A stretch of 64,000 nt of DNA from UKL13-2 sp031414695 (GTDB lineage: Bacteria; Pseudomonadota; Gammaproteobacteria; Burkholderiales; Usitatibacteraceae). The notes under the pieces were generated by a model that ran no database searches, was not told where the DNA came from, and saw only the letters and a list, made by a program, of their open reading frames with translations. Positions 40,345-49,793 of the stretch are shown here, piece after piece (the first letter of the stretch is position 1; the number at the start of each line of letters is the position of its first letter). The stretch spans positions 7,432 through 71,431 of the forward strand of contig JANNWG010000018.1 in the NCBI GenBank assembly GCA_031414695.1. The letters run 5' to 3'. Both the position numbers and the translations under genes were made by a program.

Positions 40345-41259
40345 TTAAAGAAGCCGTGTCAGTAGCGGCGCGTAATGGTCAATTAACAGCGCAGCAAATA
40401 ATAGCGACAAATAAAGAATGGAAAACGTAAATGTTTTTCGCGCGAGCGCATCGGTGTAGCGACGATAAAGCAGGACGGCATAATAAATAAATATGCCATT
40501 CAAAATAATAACGCTTGCTAAATAAAACCAACCTGCCATACCTACCGCAACGGGTAATAAGGTTGCAGCGGCGAGCATAAATGTATAAAGCAATAAATGC
40601 AGCTTAGTGAATGCATCGCCGTGGGTTACGGGCAACATCGGCACACCAGCTTTTGCGTATTCGTTTTTACGATACAACGCCAGCGCCCAAAAATGCGGCG
40701 GCGTCCACGCAAAAATAATCAAGAACAATAACAACGAATTTGGACTAACCACACCGGCTACCGCCGCCCAGCCTAATACTGGCGGCATCGCGCCTGATGC
40801 ACCGCCGATAACAATATTTTGCGGCGTTGCTGGTTTCAAAATCACGGTATAAATTATCGCGTAACCAACAAATGTGCCTAGCGTCAGCCACATGGTTAGC
40901 GAATTCACGTAGTAGTATAGGATAGCCAAGCCGATGCCGCCCACAACACAAGTGAACAGTACAATCTGCCATGTGCGAATGGTGCCAGCCACAGTCGGTC
41001 GCGCTCTGGTGCGCGCCATATTGCGATCAATGGCTTCTTCAACCAAGCAATTAAATGCTGCCGCTGCGCCCGCCACTAACCAAATACCCACAGTGGCAGT
41101 CAACATCAACCCAATATCCCACGCTATGCCTACTGGGTAGGCCAGCATCATACCGATGATAGCAGTGAAGACAATCAAGGCATTCACGCGCGGCTTTGTC
41201 AGCGTAATAAATTGCGCGATGATATTGGGCTGCTGATAGGCGATAATGTTTTCAGACAT
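40345..41259 (-). CDS. ctaB: Protoheme IX farnesyltransferase (heme O synthase)
   Basis: A 304-residue polytopic enzyme that adds a farnesyl group to heme b, giving heme o for cytochrome oxidase. Nine hydrophobic segments, the allylic-diphosphate-binding NCLVEEAIDRNMARTRARP motif, and the second motif region (YRKNEYAKAGVPMLP) are visible. Also called cyoE. It starts 11 bases after ctaA, on the same strand. Confidence 0.96.
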   Translation of the reverse strand: MSENIIAYQQPNIIAQFITLTKPRVNALIVFTAIIGMMLAYPVGIAWDIGLMLTATVGIWLVAGAAAAFNCLVEEAIDRNMARTRARPTVAGTIRTWQIVLFTCVVGGIGLAILYYYVNSLTMWLTLGTFVGYAIIYTVILKPATPQNIVIGGASGAMPPVLGWAAVAGVVSPNSLLLFLIIFAWTPPHFWALALYRKNEYAKAGVPMLPVTHGDAFTKLHLLLYTFMLAAATLLPVAVGMAGWFYLASVIILNGIFIYYAVLLYRRYTDALARKTFTFSILYLSLLFAALLIDHYAPLLTRLL

Positions 41260-41270
41260 GTGTGATTGCT

Positions 41271-42347
41271 TCAGCTTTGTTTATTCAAGCGATATAAGAT
41301 AACAGCCATTAACGACAACAACAATGCAGCAACACCATTGTGTCCTACCGCGACGGCTATCGGCAGACTAAACCAAACGTTGGATAAGCCTAATATGATT
41401 TGCAGTGTCAGCAATATCGCTAACATCTTGCCTGCTTTGCAGCCCGTTTCAGTCTTCATTAAACGCCACGCAAATAAACCCACTACTGCCACCACGACTA
41501 TCGCCCCTACGCGATGCATCCAGTGAATTGCACGCAATGCTTCTATTGTTAGCGGATCACCTGTTGGACCGATGCCAAGTGGTCGAATGATGTGAAATGC
41601 GTTGGCGAAATCCATATTTGGTAACCACTTACCGTGACACATTGGTAAATCTGTACATGCCAGCGCCGCGTAATTGGTGCTCACCCAGCCACCCAAGACA
41701 ATTTGGGCAAATAAGATGATTGTTGCAAAGACAGCAAACCACTTTAATTGAGCAGTAACAATTATACGCATGCCAAGTTTGCCGCTGGTTGGCTGACGCG
41801 CCAAAAGCCATGTGAGTAGCGCCAATATTGTCACGCCACCGAGTAAATGTGAAGTCACAATGGCTGGTTTAAGCAACATCGTGACAGTCCACGCGCCTAG
41901 TGCTGCTTGAAAAATAACAGCGGCTGCAATGACGGTCGGTAATGCTGGGTGTTGATTAAGTGCACGGCGACACCACCATGCCGCCAGCATGATCGCCGCA
42001 ATCATTGCGCCTACCACCATGGCTAAATAACGATGTAACATTTCTTTCCATGCCTTTGCCATGGTGACATCGCCGCCGGGCATCGCTAATTCAGCCGCAC
42101 GAATCTCAGTTGCTGATTGGGTAGGCAAAAAATTGCCATAGCAGCCAGGCCAATCTGGGCAGCCTAAGCCTGCGTCTGACAACCGTACATACGCACCTAA
42201 TATTATTAAGATAAATGTCGTTACCGCTGTGACGGCGATTAACTTGCGGTAACGTATTTGATCGCGCTTCACCCACAAAAATAGCCCTGCAATTATTAAA
42301 AGCGTTATTGCGCCAATCACGCCGTGCTCTATCGGACTCATCTTCAT
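41271..42347 (-). CDS. ctaA: Heme A synthase
   Basis: A 358-residue inner-membrane enzyme with about eight transmembrane segments that oxidises the C8 methyl group of heme o to form heme a. Histidine ligands are in HRYLAMVVG, HLLGGVT, HNG and HWMHRVGA. GAYVRLSDAGLGCPDWPGCYG is the typical first loop. The redox cysteines of that loop suit this family. It is located between a SCO-like protein gene and ctaB. Confidence 0.95.
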   Translation of the reverse strand: MKMSPIEHGVIGAITLLIIAGLFLWVKRDQIRYRKLIAVTAVTTFILIILGAYVRLSDAGLGCPDWPGCYGNFLPTQSATEIRAAELAMPGGDVTMAKAWKEMLHRYLAMVVGAMIAAIMLAAWWCRRALNQHPALPTVIAAAVIFQAALGAWTVTMLLKPAIVTSHLLGGVTILALLTWLLARQPTSGKLGMRIIVTAQLKWFAVFATIILFAQIVLGGWVSTNYAALACTDLPMCHGKWLPNMDFANAFHIIRPLGIGPTGDPLTIEALRAIHWMHRVGAIVVVAVVGLFAWRLMKTETGCKAGKMLAILLTLQIILGLSNVWFSLPIAVAVGHNGVAALLLSLMAVILYRLNKQS

Positions 42348-42359
42348 TTACAGTTGCCT

Positions 42360-42980
42360 TTATTTATCTTCAAACTCTTTGCCTAGCTGAGAGGCTTTGA
42401 GTACTTTTCTAAAATCCGCTGATAACTCTTTGATGTCGTGGTCGGACGTGTAACGCATAAACACATTGCCCATCGGGTCCACCGCGTAGATATAGCCGCG
42501 ACCATTTGTCGTGTCGCTTGACACGCGCGGCAGACTTGCAAGCCAAGCTGAATCTTTAGCCTTCACAAAGGCGGCGCCGGCAAAGTCTTGACGTAGCTGC
42601 GCTGACGGCTCATTGGCATCATCAATAAGCACCACACGAACAACGCGCTCTAAATCCTTACTTAACATCACGCGTGCTTGACGCATGGTGTAGAGCTTTT
42701 TAGTGCAATCAGCGTCACATGCCCCGCTATCACGCGTTACCATAAGCCATTTGCCGCGAAAACTTTTATCAAGTACATTTTGTGGTGCGTCTTTACCATC
42801 AGCAACATTGAACTTCTCTTGCGGTAATGCCACTACTGGCACAATGAGCTCGCCAAAATTATTAGTAAATTTAGGTTTCCAGAAGAAAAACATTAGATAC
42901 GATGTTGTAATCGGCAGCGCAAATAAGATGAACATCAGTACAAATTTAGTGCGCGGGGAGAGATTCGAAATCAGTTTCAT
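42360..42980 (-). CDS. Membrane-anchored SCO-like thioredoxin-fold protein, cox assembly region
   Basis: A 206-residue protein with one N-terminal membrane segment (about 12-32) and a thioredoxin-like domain with RGKWLMVTRDSGACDADC (C-x3-C), resembling SCO proteins but weakly. In many betaproteobacteria a gene of this type lies between SURF1 and ctaA and is labelled cytochrome oxidase assembly or hypothetical. Its role in copper or thiol handling is likely but unproven. It overlaps the SURF1 gene by 4 bases (ATGA). Confidence 0.75.
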   Translation of the reverse strand: MKLISNLSPRTKFVLMFILFALPITTSYLMFFFWKPKFTNNFGELIVPVVALPQEKFNVADGKDAPQNVLDKSFRGKWLMVTRDSGACDADCTKKLYTMRQARVMLSKDLERVVRVVLIDDANEPSAQLRQDFAGAAFVKAKDSAWLASLPRVSSDTTNGRGYIYAVDPMGNVFMRYTSDHDIKELSADFRKVLKASQLGKEFEDK

Positions 42981-43756
42981 TGGACGTTTTTCTGACGGTT
43001 AAATTTGGTATTCAGTACCAGCCAAAGTGCCAAGACAGTGGTGGCGAGCGAATACCATGTGAGCATATATTCGACATGCTTTGCGACGCGCGCATCGGGA
43101 CGCTCTGTGACGACTTTTAATTTTGGCGCGCTCTGATAACTTAACAAAACAAGGTCAACGACATCGCGCTTCGTTTGTTCACGATAGCGCTCGATAGTTA
43201 GGTTTTGCCAAACATTGCTCGATATGGTCGATGATAAATTTGTGTTGTTTGCGGTGTTGCCCGCAGTAATGCCTGCTGTGCCGCCACCTTTAAGCTCTAA
43301 AAACTTCGATGTAGGACGAATAAGCATGCCTGAGACTTCGATTTCTCCAAGTGGTACATCAATTGTCGGTGGCATTGGATAGTCTCTGCTACGCGGTGTG
43401 AAGCCGCGGTTAATCAGGACATAGGTGTTGGACTGGTTCAATTTGAGCGGCGTTACCACGTGATAGCCAACGGTCGTTCCTTCGCTTTTATTGTCCAAAA
43501 AAATTTGTCCTACAGCATCGTATTGACCAATAGCAATTGCTTGGCGATACGGCTCAATTTTACGATCCGTGCCTAACATCATTGCAGGCAATGCGATGCG
43601 TGTATCAAACTCTGTTTGCAGCAGGCGTTTTTCCGCTGCGCGTCCTTGCTGCCACGTTGCCAAATATAACGTTAGCCCTAATGCAAACATCGCCGCAATA
43701 GTCGGCACGAGTTGCGGCGTAAATGAAACGCTAAAATTTGCTGTGGTGAAACGCAT
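42977..43756 (-). CDS. SURF1-family cytochrome oxidase assembly protein
   Basis: A 259-residue protein with transmembrane segments at both ends (about 15-32 and 232-250) and a periplasmic domain between them. WQQGRAAEKRLL after the first segment and LINRGFTPRS are SURF1 marks; the family helps insert heme a into subunit I. A frame to 43813 adds 19 residues, but ATG 43756 places the first segment as in relatives; no clear ribosome site decides this. Confidence 0.9.
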   Translation of the reverse strand: MRFTTANFSVSFTPQLVPTIAAMFALGLTLYLATWQQGRAAEKRLLQTEFDTRIALPAMMLGTDRKIEPYRQAIAIGQYDAVGQIFLDNKSEGTTVGYHVVTPLKLNQSNTYVLINRGFTPRSRDYPMPPTIDVPLGEIEVSGMLIRPTSKFLELKGGGTAGITAGNTANNTNLSSTISSNVWQNLTIERYREQTKRDVVDLVLLSYQSAPKLKVVTERPDARVAKHVEYMLTWYSLATTVLALWLVLNTKFNRQKNVQ

Positions 43757-43852
43757 AATGTGATGCCGCTTTGTACTGGCTTGTATAGAATGCAGATGAG
43801 ACATTCCGAACATAAAATAATTCTAAAAATTAGCGCTTGATGAAAGTAATTT

Positions 43853-44044
43853 ATGAAATACGTTTTGATTTTTCTGCTTTTGCTAGTGATTGTGAGTCTT
43901 TTTTCTGGGCTGTTTTTTATGTACAAAAATAAAGGCAATCCTAACCGGATGGTGAACGCGCTAAAAATTCGTGTGGCGTTATCGATTGTTGCTTTCTTAG
44001 TGGTAATTGGCGGCTTTATTTTTGGCTGGTTCCCACGCGTGTAA
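43853..44044 (+). CDS. DUF2909 twin-transmembrane small protein
   Basis: A 63-residue protein with two membrane spans (about 3-22 and 40-58) joined by a basic loop (KNKGNPNRMVNALKIR). It matches DUF2909, small proteins found beside cytochrome oxidase genes in betaproteobacteria. It is on the opposite strand from the flanking cox genes. Function unknown, probably linked to oxidase assembly. Confidence 0.9.
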   Translation: MKYVLIFLLLLVIVSLFSGLFFMYKNKGNPNRMVNALKIRVALSIVAFLVVIGGFIFGWFPRV

Positions 44045-44070
44045 TTTCCAATGCAAGCTTGAACGACATA

Positions 44071-44106
44071 AAAAAGGCCGCCGATATTTCATTGGCGGCC
44101 TTTTTT
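44071..44106. terminator. Bidirectional terminator between DUF2909 gene and coxC
   Basis: AAAAA-GGCCGCC, an 11-base loop, GGCGGCC-TTTTTT: a perfect 7-bp G/C stem with flanking A and T runs. It serves the two converging genes. Confidence 0.93.
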
Positions 44107-44119
44107 ATGTTCAAAACTA

Positions 44120-44986
44120 TTACACCAACACGTATACGAAGATAAATAATCCGAGCCAGACTACGTCCACAAAATGCCAGTACCAAGCGACAGCTTCAAA
44201 GCCAAAATGACTTTCTGGCTTAAAGTGGCCTTTGATACAGCGAAACAAAATGACGGTCAGCATCAAAGCGCCAAGCGTTACGTGAAAGCCGTGGAAACCC
44301 GTCAACAAGAAGAATGTCGAACCAAACACACCTGATGTCAGCTTGAGATTCAAGTCTTGGTAAGCGTGTACGTATTCATAAATTTGAAAGCCCATGAAAA
44401 CAGCACCAAGCGCGATGGTAGCGACAAGACCCCAAATCAAGCCTTTGCGGTTGTTTGCAATCAGAGAATGATGCGCGTAGGTGATCGTGACGCCTGAAGC
44501 CAATAGCAGCGCAGTGTTGAGAGCAGGTATACCCCAAGCGCCCATCGTCTGAAAGGCGAGCGCTGGATTTTGCTCAAAGTATGGACCTAAGGTCGGCCAC
44601 TTGGCATCGTAGCCCTGCCACAAAAAAGCATTATCAAAATCGCCCAGCCATGGAATCGAAAACACGCGAGCGTAATAGAGCGCGCCAAAGAATGCTGCAA
44701 AGAACATCACTTCTGAAAAAATGAACCAACCCATGCTCCAGCGATAAGAAGCGTCAACCTGTTGGTTATACAAGCCAGCTTCACTTTCTTCAATCACATT
44801 GCCAAACCAGCCAAACAGCATATAGATGAGTATTGCCATACCTAACAACTGCGACACATAGCCCCACGGCTGGATATCATTCATCCACATGACTGTGCCC
44901 GCGCCTAAGAATAGCAGCGCCGTCGAGCCAACAATGGGCCATTTTGAGGGTGGCGCGAAATAGTAACCGCCTGTTGTAGTGCTCAT
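44120..44986 (-). CDS. coxC: Cytochrome c oxidase subunit III
   Basis: A 288-residue inner-membrane subunit with seven transmembrane segments. SEVMFFAAFFGALYYAR and LTGFHGFHVTLGA are subunit III marks, and the final VAWYWHFVDVVWLGLFIFVYV is typical. ATG 44986 has GGGAG at good distance; the frame start at 44998 is not used. It lies downstream of a DUF2970 gene and ctaG in the usual order. Confidence 0.97.
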   Translation of the reverse strand: MSTTTGGYYFAPPSKWPIVGSTALLFLGAGTVMWMNDIQPWGYVSQLLGMAILIYMLFGWFGNVIEESEAGLYNQQVDASYRWSMGWFIFSEVMFFAAFFGALYYARVFSIPWLGDFDNAFLWQGYDAKWPTLGPYFEQNPALAFQTMGAWGIPALNTALLLASGVTITYAHHSLIANNRKGLIWGLVATIALGAVFMGFQIYEYVHAYQDLNLKLTSGVFGSTFFLLTGFHGFHVTLGALMLTVILFRCIKGHFKPESHFGFEAVAWYWHFVDVVWLGLFIFVYVLV

Positions 44987-45020
44987 AGTTGCTCCCACTT
45001 TCTATACTCGTTTTGTTTCA

Positions 45021-45197
45021 TTATTTGCTGGTTATTATTTTTACTAGCGTCATTAAAGTAAGGATAAAAATCACCGCACAAATGATGCCCGCAATAATTA
45101 CATGTTTAACATTTAGTTTTTGCCTGTCTTCGTCATACCCTTTATTACTACGTATACCTAAAAACCCCCACAGGACTGCTTTAATAGTGTTCCACAT
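45021..45197 (-). CDS. DUF2970 small membrane protein
   Basis: A 58-residue protein between ctaG and coxC: MWNTIKAVLWGFLGIRSNKG, then KLNVKHVIIAGIICAVIF, one C-terminal membrane span. The AVLWGFLGIR start and the VIIAG motif identify DUF2970, a family encoded in betaproteobacterial cytochrome oxidase clusters. It probably assists oxidase assembly or stability; function not established. Confidence 0.88.
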   Translation of the reverse strand: MWNTIKAVLWGFLGIRSNKGYDEDRQKLNVKHVIIAGIICAVIFILTLMTLVKIITSK

Positions 45198-45225
45198 ATT
45201 GTTGATCCAGCGCCAAAGATAGCGC

Positions 45226-45804
45226 TTAATCTTTCATCACATCATTGGTTACATCATGAAATGTATAGGACAGTGCAATAGCACCAATTGTTGAAGGCAT
45301 TTTTGGATCAATAAAGAAAGTCACTGGCATATCGCGTGTTTCGCCAGCTTGTAGTGTTTGGTTTGTAAAGCAAAAACATTCAACTTTATTAAAATGTAGT
45401 CCCGCCTCTACTGGGGCAAAACTTGGAGAAGCGCGTCCCGTAGTGGCGTAAGGCATGGTATTTGTCACACGATAATTGATGGTAACGATAGCGCCGGGAT
45501 TCACATCTACATGCTTTTCTATCGCTTCAAATTTCCATGCAAAGTTTTTATTTAAGCTTGCATCAAAATCAACTTTGACTAAACGCGATTTATCAATTTG
45601 CGTATTTTGTGCAATTGCACGTGTCGCCGTGATGCCAAGCACTTCACAAATTTGCCGATACAGCGGCACCATTGATGCACAAAAAGCCAGCATGATCGCT
45701 ACGATCAATAAAAGCTTTTTAAGCGTAGCGATGTTTGCTTCGCGCCTCTCAGCCGGCGCCAAGCTATCGTCATCAATTGCAAATTGTTCAAGTTGCGCGG
45801 ACAT
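45226..45804 (-). CDS. ctaG: Cytochrome oxidase copper chaperone CtaG/Cox11
   Basis: A 192-residue protein with one N-terminal membrane segment (about 29-50) and a periplasmic beta-rich domain that delivers copper to the CuB site. The C-F-C-F motif (VECFCFTNQTLQAGE) holds the copper-binding cysteines; PVTFFIDP follows. The ATG at 45804 overlaps the stop of the tiny membrane-protein gene before it (TAATG). A longer TTG frame from 45810 is unneeded. Confidence 0.95.
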   Translation of the reverse strand: MSAQLEQFAIDDDSLAPAERREANIATLKKLLLIVAIMLAFCASMVPLYRQICEVLGITATRAIAQNTQIDKSRLVKVDFDASLNKNFAWKFEAIEKHVDVNPGAIVTINYRVTNTMPYATTGRASPSFAPVEAGLHFNKVECFCFTNQTLQAGETRDMPVTFFIDPKMPSTIGAIALSYTFHDVTNDVMKD

Positions 45805-45932
45805 TACCAAGCCTTAATGAATTTCAAGATGGTCAATGTAAAAACAGCGAAAACAAACAACACCAACACAACTAGCGTGATGTTGATAGCTTTGGTGTTG
45901 TTGGCCTTTGTTGGTGGATTAATATCTGACAT
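45804..45932 (-). CDS. 42-residue single-span protein of the cox cluster
   Basis: A short gene between coxA and ctaG, reading MSDINPPTKANNTKAINITL and then a hydrophobic span (about 18-36) ending KFIKAW. Its stop overlaps the ctaG start, so it is translationally coupled. Small single-span proteins are common at this position in betaproteobacterial oxidase operons. It may be a minor oxidase subunit or assembly factor; this is inferred from place and size. Confidence 0.75.
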   Translation of the reverse strand: MSDINPPTKANNTKAINITLVVLVLFVFAVFTLTILKFIKAW

Positions 45933-45950
45933 TTACGTTATCAAGTGAGC

Positions 45951-47564
45951 CTAATGACCAATCATCTTTACGTTACGCAAATCAGGCGGCGTTTCAAAGG
46001 TGTGATATGGCACAGGTGTTGGCAGATGTGTCCATTCGATGGAGTCCGCTGCTTCCCACTGCTTGGCTTCAGCTTTTTTGCCGGAACGAATACATGACAC
46101 AACTGCGTACACAAACAGTAGCTGGCTAAAGCCTAGGGCAAAAGCGCCGATGGTGGAAATGGCATTCCAATCAGCGAATTGCAATGCGTAGTCTGGAATG
46201 CGTCGCGGCATACCTGCAAGACCTAGGAAATGTTGCGGGAAAAATGTGACATTAAATGAAATCGCGGATAACCAAAAATGCCATTTGCCGAGCGTTTCGT
46301 TATACATACGCCCTGTCCATTTTGGAAGCCAAAAATACACGCCAGCCATCAATGCCCAGATAGCGCCGGGGAATAGTACGTAGTGGAAATGTGCAACAAC
46401 ATAGTAGGTGTTGTGGAGCGTAATATCGACTGGCACAATTGCTAAAACAAGGCCTGAGAAACCACCCAGCGTAAACATACATAGGAAGCCAATCGCAAAT
46501 AACATTGGCGTCTCAAACGTAATGGAGCCGCGCCACATGGTTGCAATCCAATTAAAGATCTTCACACCAGTAGGTACCGCAATCAACATGGTGGCGTACA
46601 TAAAGAAAAGTTGTCCCGCGGCTGGCATACCCACCGTGAACATATGGTGACCCCAGACGATGAACGACAGCACAGCAATGGACGCGGTTGCATACACCAT
46701 TGATGCGTAGCCAAACAATGGCTTACGTGAAAATGTAGGAATAATCTGCGACATGATGCCGAACGCTGGCAGAATTAAAATGTAGACCTCAGGATGCCCA
46801 AAGAACCAAAAAATGTGCATAAACATCGTTGGGTCACCACCACCGGCCGCATTAAAAAACGACGTGCCGAAGTGACGATCTGTCAGTAGCATCGTAATGC
46901 AACCTGCTAGCACTGGCATCACCGCAATGATGAGATACGCTGTGATAAGCCATGTCCAGACAAACATTGGCATACGCATGAGCGTCATACCGGGTGCGCG
47001 AAGATTTAAAATGGTCGTGATGATATTGATTGAACCCATAATGGAAGATGCGCCCAAAATGTGTATAGCTAAGATGGTCATGTCAACGCCAATACCGCCT
47101 TGTATAACTAGCGGCGGATAAAGCGTCCAGCCGGAAGCTGCTGCACCGCCAGGTACAAAAAACGACGCCAACAACAAAATACTAGCGGGAATCATTAACC
47201 AAAATGACCAATTATTCATGCGCGGAAACGCCATGTCCGCTGTACCAATCTGCAATGGAATAAGCCAATTAGCAAAGCCGACGAAGGCAGGCATGACAGC
47301 ACCAAAAATCATAATAAGTGCATGCACGGTGGTTAGCGAGTTGTAAAGTTCTGGCTGAAGTACTTGGAGACCCGGCTGAAATAATTCGGCACGAATCAGC
47401 AGCGCCATACCGCCACCAACAAAAAACATCACCAATGAAAACCACAGGTACATTGATCCTATGTCTTTATGATTTGTCGTTGTGAATATACGCGTCCATG
47501 GACCTGGCCCATGATCGTCATGCGCATGACCGTGACTACTATCGTGTGTTGTTGCTGAAGCCAT
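45951..47564 (-). CDS. coxA: Cytochrome c oxidase subunit I
   Basis: A 537-residue catalytic subunit with 12 transmembrane segments, carrying heme a, heme a3 and CuB. WFFGHPEVYILILPAFG holds the CuB histidine and the cross-linked tyrosine (H-P-E-V-Y). HHMFTVGMP and HFHYVLFPGAIWALMAG hold the other ligands. This is the A-type heme-copper oxidase. Its N-terminus is His/Asp-rich. It follows coxB closely. Confidence 0.98.
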   Translation of the reverse strand: MASATTHDSSHGHAHDDHGPGPWTRIFTTTNHKDIGSMYLWFSLVMFFVGGGMALLIRAELFQPGLQVLQPELYNSLTTVHALIMIFGAVMPAFVGFANWLIPLQIGTADMAFPRMNNWSFWLMIPASILLLASFFVPGGAAASGWTLYPPLVIQGGIGVDMTILAIHILGASSIMGSINIITTILNLRAPGMTLMRMPMFVWTWLITAYLIIAVMPVLAGCITMLLTDRHFGTSFFNAAGGGDPTMFMHIFWFFGHPEVYILILPAFGIMSQIIPTFSRKPLFGYASMVYATASIAVLSFIVWGHHMFTVGMPAAGQLFFMYATMLIAVPTGVKIFNWIATMWRGSITFETPMLFAIGFLCMFTLGGFSGLVLAIVPVDITLHNTYYVVAHFHYVLFPGAIWALMAGVYFWLPKWTGRMYNETLGKWHFWLSAISFNVTFFPQHFLGLAGMPRRIPDYALQFADWNAISTIGAFALGFSQLLFVYAVVSCIRSGKKAEAKQWEAADSIEWTHLPTPVPYHTFETPPDLRNVKMIGH

Positions 47565-47651
47565 GTTGCTCTCCTGACTCTAAACTGTTTCGATGCCCGA
47601 CAATACGGGCAAATCGTGACTTAATACTTGATGGTACTAACGAAAGTGCTG

Positions 47652-48881
47652 TTAAGATTTGCGATTAGATTTAATTTCAGACGGCTGAAGCACCTTGCCG
47701 GTATTGTTCGCCCAAGAATTTTTGGTATAAGTCATAACTGCGGCAATTTCCGTATCAGATAGCCGCGCAAATGAGGCCATTGCAGTGCCAGCTTTACCGT
47801 TTAACAAGATGTTGATTTGCGCTTCAGCTGGCCCCATTACAACTTTAGATCCAGAGAGCGCTGGGAACATTGGCGGATTACCCTTGCCATTGCCTTGGTG
47901 GCAAGCTACACAATTGGTCGCATAAACGGTCTCGCCAAGCGTCTTCATTTCAGCAAGTGTATGAACTTTAGTGTAATCATCGGCTACTGCAGCGACGGCT
48001 GTTGGAGCGCTCGACTTATTGCCCCACTTGCTTTTCGATGTTTCAAGCCACTTTGCATAATCTGCTTCTGACTTAACTTCAACAGTAATGGGCATATAAC
48101 CGTGTAATTTGCCGCATATTTGACTACATTGGCCTTTGAAAATACCCACTGTTTCCGCTTTAAACCATACGTCTTTAATAAAACCAGGAATGCCATACTG
48201 ATTGATGCCTAGCTGTGGCACATACCAACCGTGAATGACATCGTTAGAAGTAATAAGCATGCGCACGCGCTTACCGACTGGTACCACCAGCGGATTATCG
48301 ACTTCGAGCAAATAGTCTTTGCCCTTTTCTTCAGAAGCTGCCTCGCCGGGCTGACCAATCTGGCTCCAAGGCGTACTTAAGTTTGAATAGAAGCCCATAT
48401 CATCTGCCGCGTAGTCGTAACGCCAGCCCCATTGGTATCCTGTTGCCTTGATGGTCATGTCAGGGTTGGATGTGTCTTTCATGTCCAGCACAGTCTTGGT
48501 TGCTGGTATTGCCATAAAGAGCAAGATCACGAATGGAATGGTGGTCCAGATGATTTCAATAAGCGTGCTCTCGTGAAAATTCACGTCAGCTTTGGCGCCT
48601 TTCGATTTGCGGAATTTGAAAATCGAATAAAACATCATCGCGAATACCACTACAAAAATTGCCATGCAAAAGTACAATATGTACATATGCAAGCCGTAGA
48701 TTTGCGTTGCAATAGTCGTGGCGGGAGCTGGAATATTTACGTCGTAGCTCGCTACCGCGGCTAGTGGCGCAAATAAGGTCGCTGTGAAAGCGATAAACAC
48801 GCTGACCGCTCGGCTTGCGAAGCGGTTGGGAAATTTTGGTTGCGCGCTGGTGACGTTCTTGGCGTTCATGGCTAGTTTCAT
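47652..48881 (-). CDS. coxB: Cytochrome c oxidase subunit II fused to cytochrome c
   Basis: A 409-residue subunit II. After an N-terminal signal/TM region come two spans (about 66-90 and 110-130). The CuA domain has H217, C252, C256, H260 and M263 (QCSQICGKLHGYM). A C-terminal cytochrome c domain has C324-V-A-C-H328 and M368 as likely axial ligand, so this is a caa3-type subunit II that can take electrons through its own heme c. First gene of the cox operon. Confidence 0.96.
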   Translation of the reverse strand: MKLAMNAKNVTSAQPKFPNRFASRAVSVFIAFTATLFAPLAAVASYDVNIPAPATTIATQIYGLHMYILYFCMAIFVVVFAMMFYSIFKFRKSKGAKADVNFHESTLIEIIWTTIPFVILLFMAIPATKTVLDMKDTSNPDMTIKATGYQWGWRYDYAADDMGFYSNLSTPWSQIGQPGEAASEEKGKDYLLEVDNPLVVPVGKRVRMLITSNDVIHGWYVPQLGINQYGIPGFIKDVWFKAETVGIFKGQCSQICGKLHGYMPITVEVKSEADYAKWLETSKSKWGNKSSAPTAVAAVADDYTKVHTLAEMKTLGETVYATNCVACHQGNGKGNPPMFPALSGSKVVMGPAEAQINILLNGKAGTAMASFARLSDTEIAAVMTYTKNSWANNTGKVLQPSEIKSNRKS

Positions 48882-48959
48882 TTCTGTTTGTCTGAGGCTA
48901 TTTTGTTACGATGGTTTTTTTGCAGTGCGAACTTTATTAAATCGGCATTCAAAAACTAA

Positions 48960-49436
48960 CTACTTGATAAATTTTGCGCCTATCGTTTTGGCGAGCTGTA
49001 TACGGTCACGCTCAAGTAAACCACTTCCAATATTGATTTCTTTGCCAGCGTATCGCAAAAATAATTGCTGTTCACGTCCGACTTTTTTTATTAAAAGCTG
49101 CAACCACGTTTTATTGCCACGTAGTTCAGTAAATGTTTTTCCATCTTGTCGTCGCCAGCAAAACTGATCCGCATCAAATTCAAGTTGCTCGTAATCATTA
49201 TCGTGCTGCCCAATCAAGTAAAACGCGAGCGCTACAAGCGCTACCTCTAATCCTGCAAATGGTACAACTGGCCAAGCACCGATCAAAAACGCGACCAGCG
49301 CAATAATGAAAGCGTTACAGCCAATCAATATTAGCCAAAGATTACGTCCATTGCGCGTAAGAGAGCGATTGGGCTGGCCTAACCAGAGGAATTTATCCTC
49401 GTTCGCCTTAATCACAAGATGACTCGAATTTTGCAC
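48960..49436 (-). CDS. DUF2244 membrane protein
   Basis: A 158-residue protein with two close membrane spans (about 32-50 and 55-75) after a short N-terminal strand region (PNRSLTRNGR). A soluble C-terminal half with WLQLLIKKVGREQQLFLRY follows. It matches DUF2244, often encoded next to coxB in alpha- and betaproteobacteria. Function unknown; perhaps oxidase-related. Confidence 0.88.
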   Translation of the reverse strand: MQNSSHLVIKANEDKFLWLGQPNRSLTRNGRNLWLILIGCNAFIIALVAFLIGAWPVVPFAGLEVALVALAFYLIGQHDNDYEQLEFDADQFCWRRQDGKTFTELRGNKTWLQLLIKKVGREQQLFLRYAGKEINIGSGLLERDRIQLAKTIGAKFIK

Positions 49437-49545
49437 TTAAAAGACCAAGTTATTGCGCTTAATAGCTCTTGACTCGCGATTCAGTTATTTTATCGCAGCC
49501 TGAGAGCTGCAAGCAAGAATGTTTTTTTGCATGTTTATAACAAAA

Positions 49546-49776
49546 CTATTGCAATGTGCGTGATTGACTAGGTTGTGTTTCGCCATTTTCGGTAAATGGT
49601 GTTTCAAGTGGTGAACCCGGAACAGCATATTCATCATTCGCCCAAGCGCCAAGGTCTATCATTTTGCAACGTTCGCTACAAAATGGTCGAAACGCGTTGC
49701 TTGAATGAAATAAAGATTGACCGCTGCACTGTGGACAACGTACTTTTTTAGCATTTGTAAGAGAAATGTCGGACAT
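49546..49776 (-). CDS. yacG: DNA gyrase inhibitor YacG (zinc-binding)
   Basis: A small zinc protein. Four cysteines form the site: C-x2-C (VRCPQC) and C-x3-C (PFCSERCKMIDL), followed by WANDEYAVPG. YacG binds GyrB and blocks DNA binding by gyrase. ATG 49776 (MSDISL) is preferred; a TTG at 49797 would add seven residues and overlap the zapD stop. It is part of the pilD-coaE-zapD-yacG run. Confidence 0.92.
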   Translation of the reverse strand: MSDISLTNAKKVRCPQCSGQSLFHSSNAFRPFCSERCKMIDLGAWANDEYAVPGSPLETPFTENGETQPSQSRTLQ

Positions 49777-49793
49777 ATTCAACGCATGTTGGT

